DNA of 64,000 nucleotides from Papilionanthe hookeriana x Papilionanthe teres (GCA_022702705.1 CM040426.1:77895877-77959876); one strand, 5' to 3'; positions 36,205 through 48,037 are shown, counted from the stretch's first letter. Numbers and translations are program-made. The notes: generated by a model not told the origin, from the sequence alone.

Positions 36205-36445
36205 TGAAAGCTCATGGACTTAGAGACTGGCGGTGTATCTGAAGAATCCAATCAGAGTAGTTGCTGCCACCTGCAACTTGGTCCTCGACTAACTTAGACA
36301 TAAACAAGATGCTTTCTCTTGGTTGTTCGCCTTGCCTTACTACATGGAGGAGTTGATAATATGAAGGATCGCTATTCCTTAATTGTCGTAGAATCACCTT
36401 TATCTTTCTTGTGACATCATTGTCCTGTTCACAGAATTGAACCTG
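36205..36445 (-). other. Candidate exon, unidentified protein
   Basis: On the minus strand a pyrimidine-rich tract ending CTCCCAG (36444-36450) precedes an open stretch. It reads VQFCEQDNDVTRKIKVILRQ, then LRNSDPSYYQLLHVVRQGEQ, then SNYSDWILQIHRQSLSP and a stop, followed by CTTTCAGGTGAGC, a donor-like site. This looks like a terminal coding exon with a 3'-UTR intron or a small gene relic. I do not recognise the family and see no upstream exon. The GC and codon pattern is more gene-like than its surroundings. Confidence 0.3.
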
Positions 36446-36740
36446 GGAGAAATAAGGGTAAGAAAAGAAGAGATATGAATCATACTGGTCATCTCAAACT
36501 TCATGACGGCAGAATTGCTAAAAATAATTGAAAATTACATTTTATTATCATTTCCATTTATTAGTCTCTTTAACATAGTGAATCAGATGTACACGGTTCA
36601 TGATATTTGGTGAATATCATGAAAATTTCCGACTCCCCCAATATCATCTCAACATCTAACTACTTTTTACAATTTTGCAATTTTCACGTGGCAAAGCAGA
36701 TGTTAAATTTATCTTCATCAGACATTAAATATATGGGAAG

Positions 36741-36983
36741 TTTAAGACATTGCACACAATTCTCATGCATTTACATAACTCACACTCAAACTTTTATAGT
36801 TACATATACAACACTTTGGTGCTTTCAACATATGCATGAAAACGTGTGTTTTACTTTTTAAAATTGATAATAGTGCTATTTTTGATGTGATATTAAAGAT
36901 TGAGTGCTATGTGTGTAAACATGAAAGTTTAGGTGAGATGTATAAATGCATAAGAATTATGTGGTATATATCTAAATGCCCCA
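36741..36983. repeat. Foldback repeat family copy 6 (best preserved)
   Basis: Left arm GCACACAATTCTCATGCATT, TACATAACTCACACTCAAAC. Right arm GAAAGTTTAGGTGAGATGTA, TAAATGCATAAGAATTATGT, GGTATATATCTAAATGCC. The arms are imperfect inverted complements about 130 bp apart; total about 240 bp with no ORF, as in a MITE. Confidence 0.65.
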
Positions 36984-37329
36984 CAATCCTACCATACTGA
37001 TTGTAAAAACTCTGTAGAAGCTCAATTTTTGATACACAACAATGCATCATAATTTAGCCAAAGCAACTTTGATTGTTTTATAACTAGCACAATTACAAAC
37101 AATTATTGAAAAGTAAAATGTGGCCATTTCACACGACACAAGTTTTGCATTTAATTAAGAAACACTTATAATAATCTCCATACCTCACTCTCTACAATAA
37201 AATAGTGCGTCATAATCATGACTTTTGGGAAATGATAACTCTCGCCATCCATATACCATCTACCACCAAAGTGCCACAAAACAGAAGCAACAAGAAATAG
37301 ATGACATGCAAGGCTAGTGTGATATCTTC

Positions 37330-38356
37330 AAAGACATGATTTGGAAGATTCACTGATGTAATGAGTGACATGAGATTCAATCAAAATAAAGAAGCACATC
37401 CATTATTTGTGAAACAAAACTTTAAGGGGAGTTTCAAAACTACTAGTTTATGTCAACGATATCATCATGACAGGCAGCAATTTGGAAAGAATGGAGACTT
37501 TTAAGGAAAAAGCTGCTATATGAAGTTGAAACCAAAGAGCTAAGCTAACATCCTTGCTTGGCATTTATACTGTAAACTCCTGATAAAAACCTTTATATTA
37601 CAACAAGAATATATATAACAGACCTATTGAAATAAATAAGCAAATCAAGATGCAAGTCAATCAAGAGACCCATGGAGTTTAATCATAAACTTGGAGATGC
37701 ATAGAAGACACAAAAGTAGAAAACATTTCCCATCAAAGACCTGTGGGAAGATTTATCTACTTATCACAAACTCGACCTAATATTAATTATATTATCATTG
37801 CAAAAAATTAATTCATGCATAACCTTAAAACATCACACCTTAGGGCAGTGCATCAAATTTTAGATTATTGACCCCGAGTAAAGAAACACTTAAAACTTAA
37901 GGCTTAAAAAAATGTAGATTAAACATGAGTTTAGTTTAGGATATTACAAATTCTTAGTAGACAATCTCATAACTCAGAAAATTAAAGACTCAAATGTAGT
38001 AGAAAGATTGATAGCAGAAATTGAATTTAGTTGTCGCTAGGAATCTGTAAATTACTATAGCTAATGATTTTTTTTTTGAAAGATTTAAAAATTGAATTAA
38101 AAGATCTTATAAAGCACTTTTGTGATAGCATGTCAACCATCACTTTCTTAAATAACCCAGAACAACATGCGACACCATGCATATTGAAGTCAATAGAAAT
38201 TTTATAAAGATAAAGCTTGATAGTGGTTTAATTTATAGCCCGTTTGTTACCAAAAGTGAAACTCACATACATTCATACCAAAAATTTATCAATAGTCCTC
38301 CTTCCAAAACTATCAACAAATTTGAAATGGAAGACATATTATTCACTCGAAAGGGA
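37330..38356 (+). pseudogene. Copia-3: Ty1/copia reverse transcriptase-RNase H pseudogene
   Basis: Blocks in shifting plus frames: WFGRFTDVMSDM, HPLFVKQNFKGSF, VYVNDIIMTGSNLERMETF (YVDD changed to YVND), YEVETKELS, FNHKLGDA, DLWEDLSTYHKLDL (from the conserved VG.LIYLS.TRPD region), MSTITFLNNPEQHATP, and MHIEVNRNFIKIKLDSGLIY. This is the fixed order of copia reverse transcriptase to RNase H. It ends with a polypurine-like GAAAGGGAG just before an LTR start at 38357. Upstream gag and integrase are not found. It is clearly dead. Confidence 0.8.
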
Positions 38357-38454
38357 GTGTAAAATCATACATATAATTATTGCCCCAAATATCAGCCTAT
38401 AGAACCACCTCCCAACCACTCCATCGGTACCATACCACAATCTGTCTACCTTAT
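38357..38454 (+). repeat. Start of the Copia-3 3' LTR, interrupted by Gypsy-2
   Basis: Begins TGTAAAATCATACATA right after the polypurine tract and is cut at 38454, where Gypsy-2 starts. It probably resumes at 41510 (see that entry). Confidence 0.6.
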
Positions 38455-39059
38455 TGTCACGCTCCGCCATCCTCCAAAAGCATGAGATGGAAAACTGGAG
38501 AGAAGACCAGATTGCAGAGAACAATTCAAGAGATTCTAGAAGACTCTCCCCAATTCTAGAGAATATGAGAAGAAAATGCTCCAAGAAGAACTCAAGAATA
38601 ACCTAGAAAGTTCTAGGGCTATGTATGTATATATGAATATGGAGAACACTGTAGAAATTAGGCTATTCTAAAATATTCTCTTGGACTTAGAGGAGACTAT
38701 AAATAGGAGTACCTCCCCTCATTTGTTACCATCCATAAAAACCATCCAAGCTTCCAAGCATCCAAGTGTTGTAATCCTTCTTTATTAGTGAAGTTTTCTT
38801 CAAGAATATTCCCTTGGACTTGGAGGAGATTATAAATAGGAGTCTCTTCCCTCATTTGTTACCATCCAAGAAAACCATACAAGCATTCAAGTGTTGTAAT
38901 GCTTCTTTTTTAGTAAGTGTTCTTTCTCCAATACTTCTTTCTGCTCTTCTTCTTAAAGTGTTTCGCGCAAGTTCAAGTGTTGTGAGAGGTAGGCTGATTT
39001 AGTGCCAATGAGGAGTGCTAAAGCAACACAGTTTACTTACGATAAGTTAGTCCATGACA
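38455..39059 (+). repeat. Gypsy-2 5' LTR with duplicated promoter block
   Basis: 605 bp against 461 bp in the 3' LTR. The excess is an internal tandem duplication with a 133-bp period: AATATTCTCTTGGACTTAGA at 38672 recurs as AATATTCCCTTGGACTTGGA at 38805. TATAAATAGGAGT occurs at both 38698 and 38831. Confidence 0.88.
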
Positions 39060-39061
39060 AA

Positions 39062-39074
39062 TGGTATTAGTGCC
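39062..39074 (+). other. Gypsy-2 primer-binding site
   Basis: TGGTATTAGTGCC, two bases after the 5' LTR. It is close to the TGGTATCAGAGCC consensus for initiator-Met tRNA. Confidence 0.75.
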
Positions 39075-39224
39075 TCGGTTTGAAGATATGGAAAATAGCA
39101 TTAGAGAGCACGTAAACAAGGGCGAGGTTATCAGGAGCAACAAAGTCCAGCTGCATCCAAACCACATGATAGGTCCAAGGAGAACATGCACGGCTCTGAT
39201 TCAAGCCTTGCTCGAGTGGAGGAG

Positions 39225-40199
39225 GCAATAAATGGCATAGAGGACCAAATAGATGATCTTGGCTAAAAGGTTGATGGACTCGAGAAGGACATCACAATCC
39301 ATTCAACGATACGAGGTATGATGCTTCAACTGGAGGAATCCTTGAGGGATCAAATGGCTAAAATGTAGAAGGATTTGATGGGGGAGCTCCAAGAGATACG
39401 AAGAGCCCATGAAAAAGAGATGAGCAGCGTGCGTGCTTGCTTGGAGGAAATGTGCGGAGACACCTTGCTATGCAGGAGAGAACTAGCGACACCCACCAAC
39501 CATCACAACTTTGAAGCTAAGAGGATTGAAGTTCCAAAACCAAAGAGTTTTGGAGGAGCTCGTCATGCGAAAGAAGTGGACAACTTCTTATGGGGACTTG
39601 AGCAAAATTTCAGAGCGATGGGGATTACGGGTGAAGAGGCAAGAATACAATTTGCAGCATTGTATCTCTCAGACATCTCAGAAAAAGGTATGTGCACCCT
39701 ATCCACCTTTGATGATTTCAAGGAGCTAAAAAGAGAATTCTAACTCGAGAATGCAGAGGATGAGGCTAGAACCCAACTGCGAAGGCTCAAGCAAGAGGGA
39801 TCGATTCAGGAATATATTAGGGAGTTCACAAGCTTGATTCTTAAAAGTTCCGACATGTCAAACAATGATGCTCTTTTCAATTTCATGGATGGACTCCAAT
39901 AGTGGGCAAAGACTGAGCTTAGGAGGCGCGGAGTGCAAGCTCTTGCCACTGCCATCGCGGTCGCCAAAAGCCTAGTTGATTACTCAAGAGAGTCTGCAAA
40001 GCCAAAGGATAAAAAGAGTACCTATGTCAAAGAGGGGGGAGATAAGGATCAACATAAGGAAGAGACCTGCTACAAATCGACTTCATGCAAAGCAAAAGAA
40101 AAATGGAAGTCTAAAATGACAAAACTAAACCACACAACCAGTGTTTTCTTTGTGATGGACCATATTGGGCATAGGATTGTCCTCAGAAGGAGGCTCTAA
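39225..40199 (+). pseudogene. Gypsy-2 gag pseudogene
   Basis: Reads a charged coiled-coil start, then VPKPKSFGGARHAKEVDNFL, FRAMGITGEEARIQFAALYL, TFDDFKELKREF, a stop, and then LRRLKQEGSIQEYIREFTSL and SNNDALFNFMDGLQ, all typical of plant chromovirus-type gag. Two in-frame stops (39740 and 39900) and a lost zinc knuckle near 40110-40190 mark it as non-functional. Confidence 0.82.
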
Positions 40200-40354
40200 A
40201 CTCTCTCCTTACAAGTCATCAGGAGAAAGAAGATGGTGATATGGCAGCACAAGTAGGGGCTATACAACTGTTGAATATGATGCAAGCTCCAACAAAATCT
40301 GAAGCAAATGGGGTTACTTTTTGTGTAGAAGGTAATAAGCGGGAAAGCCACTAG

Positions 40355-41048
40355 AGCAAAGGTGAACACGGGTGCTTCTCACAACTTCATCCCCTTCAAC
40401 GAAGCAAAAAGGTTGGGTTTGTGCATGACTGAAAGAGGAAGCTCCATTAAGATAGTCAATTAAGCAGTAAGATCAATCCATTGCATAGTCAGAGTAAAGA
40501 ATAACATTGGAGCATGGTCAGGTACCTTAGAGCTCTCAATCATTCTAATGGATGATTTTAAAGTTGTTCTAGGTATGAACTTCTTGGATCAAACAAGAGC
40601 ATTCCCAATTCCCTTCGCCACTAACATGTGCATCATGGAAGGGAATCAAGCTTGCTTAGTACCAATAACAAGGACTATCATGCAGGAACTCAAAATGTTA
40701 TCGGCCATCCAATTCAAGAAGGGCATTCCAAAAGACAAGGGTTGTTACTTGGTTGTTCTTCACGACCAAGATGAGGAAGCAAAGCCCCAATACGGCATGT
40801 TAAGGGAAGTGGTGGAGGTTTTTAAAGAATTACCTAAAGAACTGACACCAAGAAAAGCAAAGAATCATCTAATTAGGCTGGAGCCAAGGACTGAGTTGCC
40901 AGCCATGAAGTCTCCCTGCATGGTGCCCCTCCCCCATACCATTAAGGAAAACCCCAAGTTTGTCAAGTCTGTGAGCAAACAAAGAAAGATGGTCCAAGTG
41001 TCAAGGGAAAGACGCGATAAGGGCATTGCAAGCTTAAGTGAAGGAGAG
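40355..41048 (+). pseudogene. Gypsy-2 protease region
   Basis: TRAKVNTGASHNFIPFNEAK is the retropepsin active-site region, but the catalytic Asp of VDTGA is Asn here (VNTGA). After a frame change, MDDFKVVLGMNFLDQTRAFP and CIMEGNQACLVPI continue the protease. The linker to reverse transcriptase (EELPKELTPRK-like) follows, and then the sequence jumps to the polypurine tract. The 182-codon open frame at 40548-41096 is therefore a fusion of protease remnant and LTR sequence. Confidence 0.8.
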
Positions 41049-41509
41049 TGTAACGCTCCGCAGTCTCTAGAAATTGGCAAGACAAGCATGGGATGAAAGA
41101 TTCCAGAGAAGACTAGATTGTAGAGAGCAATTCAAGGGATTCTAGAAGATTATGCCCCATTCTAGAGAATATGAGAAGAACGGGCTCCAAGGAGAACTTC
41201 TAAGGCTATGTATGTATATATGAATAGTGGAGAACACTCTAAAAACTATGTTATTCTAGAATATTCCATTGGCTTGGAGGTGACTATAAATAGGAGTCAC
41301 TCCCCTCATTTGTTACCATCCAAACTTCCAAGCATTCAAGTGTTGTAATCCTTCTTTCTTAGTGAAGTGTTCTTTCTCCAATACTTCTCCCTATTCTTCT
41401 TAAAGTTTTCATGCTTACAAGTTCAAGTGTTGTAACAGTTAGGCTGATTTAGTGCAAGGAAAAACGCTAAAGCAGCATGGTTTACTTAAGATAAGTTAGT
41501 CCGTGACAC
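41049..41509 (+). repeat. Gypsy-2 3' LTR
   Basis: 461 bp with one TATAAATAGGAGTCAC promoter block near 41285; lacks the 133-bp duplication of the 5' LTR. Confidence 0.88.
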
Positions 41510-41650
41510 TATGCTCTCATACACCACCTCAAGCTCTCCACTCAAGCTATTATTTCTACTCCTCTTCCCTTCATAAGTTCACTACCAAGTCATTCATCCG
41601 TGAGTTCATAAATAATACCTCACTAATTCGTGAGGGCTCTTTGATTGTAA
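41510..41650 (+). repeat. Probable continuation of the Copia-3 LTR
   Basis: CT-rich with phrases such as CACCACCTCAAGCTCTCCAC and direct repeats of CATAAGTTCACTACC/TGAGTTCATAAATAA. Style and position fit the LTR interrupted at 38454. The far end is not defined. Confidence 0.4.
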
Positions 41651-42949
41651 CTAATTGTATAGCAAATAGCTGTCCTTAATTTTATATTTTTTTCTACAAA
41701 ATATTTTCTAAGGATTGTATAAATACTAAATAAATATTAAAATGAATTTCCTCTAATTCTCTCCAATTCTTTTCGAAAGAGAAGGAGAGAATATAAGAAT
41801 AATACTTAACTTCAAATCATAACAATGAAAAAAGAATCTTATACTCTATTTACATAAATTAAAATCACAATTTAAATTAAAGTGAATATTATCTTCTAAT
41901 TACAATTTATTCTAGTCATTTAAATTAAATGTAAAGTAAAAACTGTCCAGAAAAAGATAATTTCAATTTTCTTTAAGTTGAAATAAATTTAATCAACAAC
42001 AAAATAATTAAATTCATGAATCACTCTGATTTAATATAGACTTAGTCTAGCCATGATTCATGTATTACGCCAATCTGCTGCAATATGTTCTTTAAGGCCG
42101 AGAGTACTGTCTCTAGGGAGTTACAATTATTGTACCCTTTAAGAAGCTATTCAACTATATTAAAAATTCTTAATGTGTGATCGATGAGTATTCAGTAGGA
42201 GGTTGATCACTTTAATGAACCAAATATTTCTGAATGTTGAAAGAACCTATAATGATTTCATCAATAATATTCTTGTCCACCGTGATATTTTGTTTAGTAA
42301 TAGCAAAAGAAAGCACAAGAGTAACAACATTATTCATAAAATAGAAGTTTTACCTAAAAAAATAGATGAAGTATTAGATCTTAAAGATTAAACAAAGAAC
42401 TTCAATTAAAATTTTAATGTGAATCAATCAGATATCCATTTGAAAACAATTTATTAATTGGTTTGTGTAAATTAGAATATGATGCACGAGCTTATTAAAT
42501 GTATCTGGAGGAAAGCATTTTGATTTAATTCTAACAAGTATAAAAATATCTTCATCAATTCCTGATTTATTTTTATAAACATCAACTATAGCTTTATATT
42601 CTCACTTTGTATTAGAATTTGTAATTTTTTATTACCATGGAATGTATGTATACACTCATCAAAGAGGTTAACCAAATAGAAAATATGGTCCTTGTTGGGT
42701 AATAATATAATATCTACAGTGATACAAATCATAAAAAACTTCAAAAGACTTCTTTACAGTGAATAAAATAATTGTTAGAAAACTATGCAATTGGGAGACA
42801 ATAGATCATTTGTTAAACAATATAATAAAAGTTAAGATTAATGCAACATCTCTTCGCATACATAGCACTGATATCAAAGTAAATTAAATGGTTTTCATGC
42901 ATATCCTGATACAAAATAATATATCAGGACATCCCACACAATATTTTAT

Positions 42950-43125
42950 GTTAAGAAAGGTAGAGGTAGACCTACTTGGGATGTTGTATAAAAAAAGTAA
43001 TCTTAATTTATAAGAATTAAATGAAAATATAATATTCAATAGGAGACAATGGAGAAGAAGAATTATTGTAGCTGGCCCCAATTAGTGGAATAAAGGCTTG
43101 TTGCTGTTGTTGCTGTTGTTGAAAT
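42950..43125 (+). mobile_element. 5'-truncated RTE LINE 3' end inside Gypsy-3
   Basis: Reads SNLNLYELNENI-like and RRQWRRRIIVAGPN, then ends GGAATAAAGGCTTGTTGCTG followed by a (TTGCTG/TTG)n tail. Matches the 3' end at 28300-28445. Short 5'-truncated LINE copies of this kind are usual. Confidence 0.7.
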
Positions 43126-43129
43126 CATC

Positions 43130-44801
43130 ATTCAAGCACCTTTGTAATCATTAATTAAACTTATATTGAAACTACTTATTCACTAGTGTATGGATGATAG
43201 GCGTATGTAAATTTTAAATTAGTACCAAATAATTTAGAAGTTCTCCAAAGGTAACTAGCAAAATGTAAGCTATAATAAAAAGAAGTATGGAACCACGCAA
43301 TCCATGTAATCTAATAATTGCTTCAGAAAATAACCTTGATTATATGTGAAGCATCAACACTTCCAAAGTAAAATATCAAATGCATTATCTATAAAATCAA
43401 TATTCATATAAATGAATATATACTCGTGCCCGTGGAAAGTTCAAGATAAACCTAGAATGAAATCCATATTTAAATCAATTCCTAAAGCATATGGGATAGG
43501 AAAGGAGGTCAATGTCAAGAAGGTTCTTTAGTAGCCTTGCATAAAGGGCCCTTGCAACATTGTGAAATGACAAAACTAAAATCTTGCTTTATGGAAGACA
43601 AAAAGAAATATAAAGAGACTAGCATATGTAGTCCTGTCTCGCCAAGCTGTTAGATAGTAGAACATCATGTAATTCTCATAAAAAAAATCATGAAGTGAGG
43701 TGCTGGGGATGCATGATACAGAAAACTTAAGCAAATATCCATTGATATCTCAAAATTCAAGTGAAGTGCTACTAAATTTTGCCTTTACTACAATGAAATA
43801 TAAAAATAAAAGTCAATACTTAAAAGATAAGCATTATATAATCCATCTATTCCAAGACCTTAACATAATCAATAGTCAACAAGGCATCAGCTGCTTTGTT
43901 GTCAACACCAACCAAGTGTATAACTAAAAGTGAAACCACGAAGATATATAACCGCCTCAACAAGCCTAAAGCTCAATTTTCTTGTGACTGTAGATACTTC
44001 ACAAAATCAATATAAAAAATCCCACAAATTCTCATGGTGTCCAAGTCTTTGAACCAAAGAATAAATACAAAAGCCTGAGTTGTGTAATTTCATATTGTAA
44101 AAGTCAAATTTTGTTGAAGCATATAATTGGATAATTCTCTTAGCATGGCAGGCAGCCAACGCTAATACTTGAAAAATCATAATATACCTTACAAACTTCT
44201 GACAAGTTTGGTAACCTAGGAGTTAGAGTGAAAATCATTAGTTCTTTAATAGTATACTGGCTTCTTACGAATGTATCCAATGAAAATTCGTATGATCAAG
44301 TACATTAGTTAGTGGAAGAAATGTTGCTAAACCTCTTTCAGAATTTATGATAGAAAATCACAAAACCCTTAAACTTTGAATATAAATTATGGACTTAGGT
44401 CAAGCCTAATTTTGATTGCCTCTACATTATTAAAATCTTAAAAAAATATCAAGAGCAGAGACTATGAAACCTAAGAAAATGAGAACTTAGGTTGAATAAA
44501 CGAACACTATTTTAAAATGATAGGACTTTTAGCACAACTTATCGTTAAAAATAAGCACAAGTTACTCGAGTGATATGACTCAATATTGTTAAAGATGAGG
44601 TAAAATCAAAATATACTACTCAGAAGTTGCCCATACGCGGACAAAGAATCTGGTTTAAAAACCTCATAAAAGTGGTAGGTGCATTTAAAAAGCCCAGGGT
44701 TATGAAAATCCATTCTAAAGGTTCAACAAGAATCTTGAAAAAAACTTTTCACTCATCCCCAAATCCAAGCTAATCTAGTAAGAGCCATCCGATGATCTAT
44801 C

Positions 44802-44830
<29 letters not shown>
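43130..44830 (-). pseudogene. Gypsy-3 pol relics (reverse transcriptase to integrase)
   Basis: Minus-strand reverse transcriptase block at about 44830-44560: GFLNAPTTFMRFLNQILCPR then GNF and VVYFD, matching the conserved FGL.NAP.TF..LMN and VYFDD region (second Asp lost). Integrase block at about 43490-43125: IDLNMDFILGLS, GHEYIFIYMN, then HFASYLWRTSKLFGTNLKFT and YAYHPYTSE, matching the HFW..LW...GT.L.FS.AYHPQTDGQ region. Stops and frameshifts are frequent. Chromodomain-like remnants may lie at 42190-42410. Confidence 0.72.

Positions 44831-44839
<9 letters not shown>
44807..44839. repeat. (AT)n microsatellite
   Basis: 33 bp of uninterrupted AT repeat within Gypsy-3. Confidence 0.92.
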
Positions 44840-44842
<3 letters not shown>

Positions 44843-46007
44843 GATACCGAAACTAAATCAAATATATCATCCGAGTAAAAATGAAAAATCTGATGTGAAT
44901 TGTGATTTTGTTGCTAGCTCAACTATCAGTGAGCATGATACCAAGTGTCATCTTTCTTAGGAGGAAAAAGGGCTCGAACTTTATACAGAATAAAGGCTTT
45001 CCCTAATGAAGCATTTCTACAGTAGCTCATACCGAATATTAGTTCAATGTGCTTTGAGATTCATATAATAATAAGGCAGATTTGGTAATCGAGTACCTGA
45101 TACCAAATTTATTACACGTTGAATATCATATCATGTAGAGGTTAACTCATCATATAGTACATCTATTACATTGTCTAAAAAATCTTCAACTAAATAGCAT
45201 ATGGAATAATACCATCAGTGGTGATAGATTGCACCTGTCAAGAAATTAATGTAACAATGACGCAGGTGTAGTATTGGATGCCATTAACTTTAAGACGATA
45301 ATGTTTGAACATTTAGTTGGTACTTGATTTTCATTTCTCTTACACTTTTGTTAGTAAGGACAACCAAAAAATAGGTGTTTTAGTAAGCCGGATGGTTTCA
45401 GCCTCACATCAGTGCCCTTAAAATTTAAAAGAAAAATCATCATTCTCACCATAATATATAACATTTGTATCATAAAATCAATAGTGACCTAGCAACATAT
45501 TAGCATCATCTATGAGCATTACGCCACACCATGTCATATTTGAATTATAATATGACTGAATAGGTACAAGGCATCTCTCAGTACTAATGAGAAAAGTTTT
45601 GTTAACCTATGCAACATTAAAAATGAATTGAATGAAACTGGACCATCAAATCAAATCTTGACACTATCATTATAGTGAATAACTTGCATCGTTTGTTATT
45701 ACAAGAAGAAAAATGCAAGATTGAGTTCTCCTCAAAGTGTGATAGCTAACAATTATGCATATTAAAACAACGAAAAGAACTTGAGATTTATCACAACTGT
45801 GATCAGTTTTACAATACAATTATATTCTAAACCCTCAAAAGGACCAAGATCCTACTTATTATCCTGATTCCCAAACACTCAAATGCCCAAGCACGATGAA
45901 AGCATTAAGGTAAGAGGTGACCTTATTTATAGCATGTAAAGCATATTGGTCCATTCAAAATTTTTCGCAAGTGCTGTCTTATTGGAGCAGTAGTAACAAT
46001 CAACGAA
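44840..46007. other. Gypsy-3 interior, too decayed to read
   Basis: AT-rich; by position should hold protease/gag of the minus-strand Gypsy-3. I could not identify a domain confidently. Confidence 0.3.
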
Positions 46008-46012
46008 AATAT

Positions 46013-48037
46013 TGTAATACCCAACTTTTAGTAATTACAAGTAAAATTTGATAATGTAAAATGTACCTCAAATTTTGCATCTTTGAAATTTGACCGAGCC
46101 AATTTTACAAAATTTTAAACATCAAATCGATCAATTTGGTACGTCGCACCAAGCATTAATATGTATGAGAAGATTTATAAGTCTAATTAAAATTAATTAA
46201 ACTTAGTTAATTCCTTAATCTCTCCCTCATCATTGTAGCCACCACCATTCGTTTGTGATTCTCAGCCGTGGTATGGTTCAAACGGTTAAGATCAAATGAA
46301 ATCATGTTAAATGTTGTGTCCCCACTTCCCTCTCCCGAATTCTCCCTCACTCAAGAAGCTTTGCTCGGTTCTTAAAGCAGAGCGCAAATAGAGAAGGGCA
46401 GGCGGCAGTCACAAGAAGTTGCAAGGAGATTTTGGCAAAGAATAAACTCAATTTTTATTATATTTCAAGCATTTGTTTCCTTCCTTACACTTTCATTTTG
46501 GCATTTTCTACGAATTCAAACATTCTCTGTGAGTTCCATGCTACTATAGCATTGCGGAAACAACTACGAGACTGTCAAACAGAGAGATACATTCTCTGTT
46601 AGGTCTATTTCATGAATTTCGGGTAAAGATTAAAGGGATAGGAGGAAAAAGGAAGAAGACAGGAAGTCTCAGAGAAGGGTTGGTTATGCTGAAATGCCTT
46701 TTGATATAGGAATTTGTATATGAGTTCTGGTTAGGGTTAAATCATGAAATAAGCTAAGATTTCATGAAATCTTGAGACGTTTGAATTTGTTGTTTACATT
46801 AGACGGTGAGCTTGGAGAAACTCATCGTAGGGTTACTTCATTGATTCGGATAAAATAATCATATGCTAACAAGAAAAATAACTCTTTGTAGGTTTCCATG
46901 TGATTATGTGACTGACACTAATGCATCTAAAATCTTCTGCTTATTATGGATGAATACCTACATAGGCTATATGAATGCAAAGTTGATTTATCACTTATGA
47001 TAGCAATAATTTTACTATGCTATGAATATGATGAACATGTTTATGAAATCATTGTTTATAGGTATTATTATGATTCATGTCTATGCTATATGAAATGCTC
47101 ATGATAATGATTGCTACAGAAATTATGATTTAAGAAAAGTCACAAGTGATTTTACAGGTAGACTATTATATGAATACTTGCAAATATGAGTGAGAAACAA
47201 TGAGATTCCTGACACCTGGTATTCAAACGGAGATAAAACTCTGAGAACCATAGGGATCAAATAGGGACAGAGCATAGGGGCTATAGATAAATGCTATGTT
47301 GGGTTGAGGGGGAAGGGGGCAACCTTAGTCAAAAGTTCATATAGCCTTCAGGCTAGAGTGACAACCCATGACATGACATGGAAAATATTTTAGACCTATA
47401 GAATTACAAGTGACATTCCTATAATTAGGTTGATGCTTTTTATGGATGTATTTTTAATTACACATGTATGGATGATTACATATTTTATACAATTGTCATG
47501 ATTTTCTATATTAAATGTCTTTTTCTTTATATGTTTTATACGATTATAGCATGTTGTCACATGTGTTGTGAAATGTATATGAGTTACATATGAGCATGCA
47601 CTTTGTTTCTTTTCCGTCTATATAATCTTATTTAGTCTTGATTATTTTACCGAGCTTGTTGTTGCTCACTCTCCGTCGTTGATGTTTCAGGAAGTGGTAA
47701 GAAGCACAAGGTTGAGTAGCAAAGTGTGACTTATATAGTTTTAACATTTCATAAATTTGAGAGTTTGTACAGACTTTTGGTAGATACTTTTATTAAGTTA
47801 GATTAGCAGCTCTGTATAGATGTATACACGTTTTAATGATATATTTTTTTACGCTTTCAATTATATGTGAGCTTGAATGAATTATAAATGAAATGTATCA
47901 AGTATGTTCGTGACAATTTAGTTAAACTAGCTTATTACTCACTAGATTTTGATTCTGCATGTTAGGACGAGTACTGGAGAGAATATAGTCTAACTGAATC
48001 GTCCACCTCTGTCGCACCGCATAGTTGGGGTGTTACA
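46013..48037. mobile_element. Solo LTR, about 2.0 kb, with 5-bp target duplication
   Basis: Starts TGTAATACCCAAC and ends GTTGGGGTGTTACA, the TGTAACACCCC..GGGGTGTTACA ends common in plant gypsy (Del/Tekay-like) LTRs. Flanks AATAT (46008-46012) and AGTAT (48038-48042) form a 5-bp duplication with one mismatch. No internal coding region lies inside, so it is the product of LTR-LTR recombination. Inserted in Gypsy-3. Confidence 0.85.

Larger units (their letters stand above)
38455..41509 (+). mobile_element. Gypsy-2: Ty3/gypsy retrotransposon lacking reverse transcriptase and integrase
   Basis: LTRs 38455-39059 and 41049-41509 start TGTCACGCTCCGCC / TGTAACGCTCCGCA and both end GATAAGTTAGTCC.TGACA. 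The primer site TGGTATTAGTGCC (39062-39074) resembles the initiator-methionine tRNA site. A purine-rich GTGAAGGAGAG precedes the 3' LTR. The interior holds gag and protease only. Flanks CTTAT and CTATG are at best a damaged target duplication. Confidence 0.9.

Noticed and set aside
40548..41096. A 182-aa host gene
   Set aside because: It is the Gypsy-2 protease remnant fused to the polypurine tract and 3' LTR.
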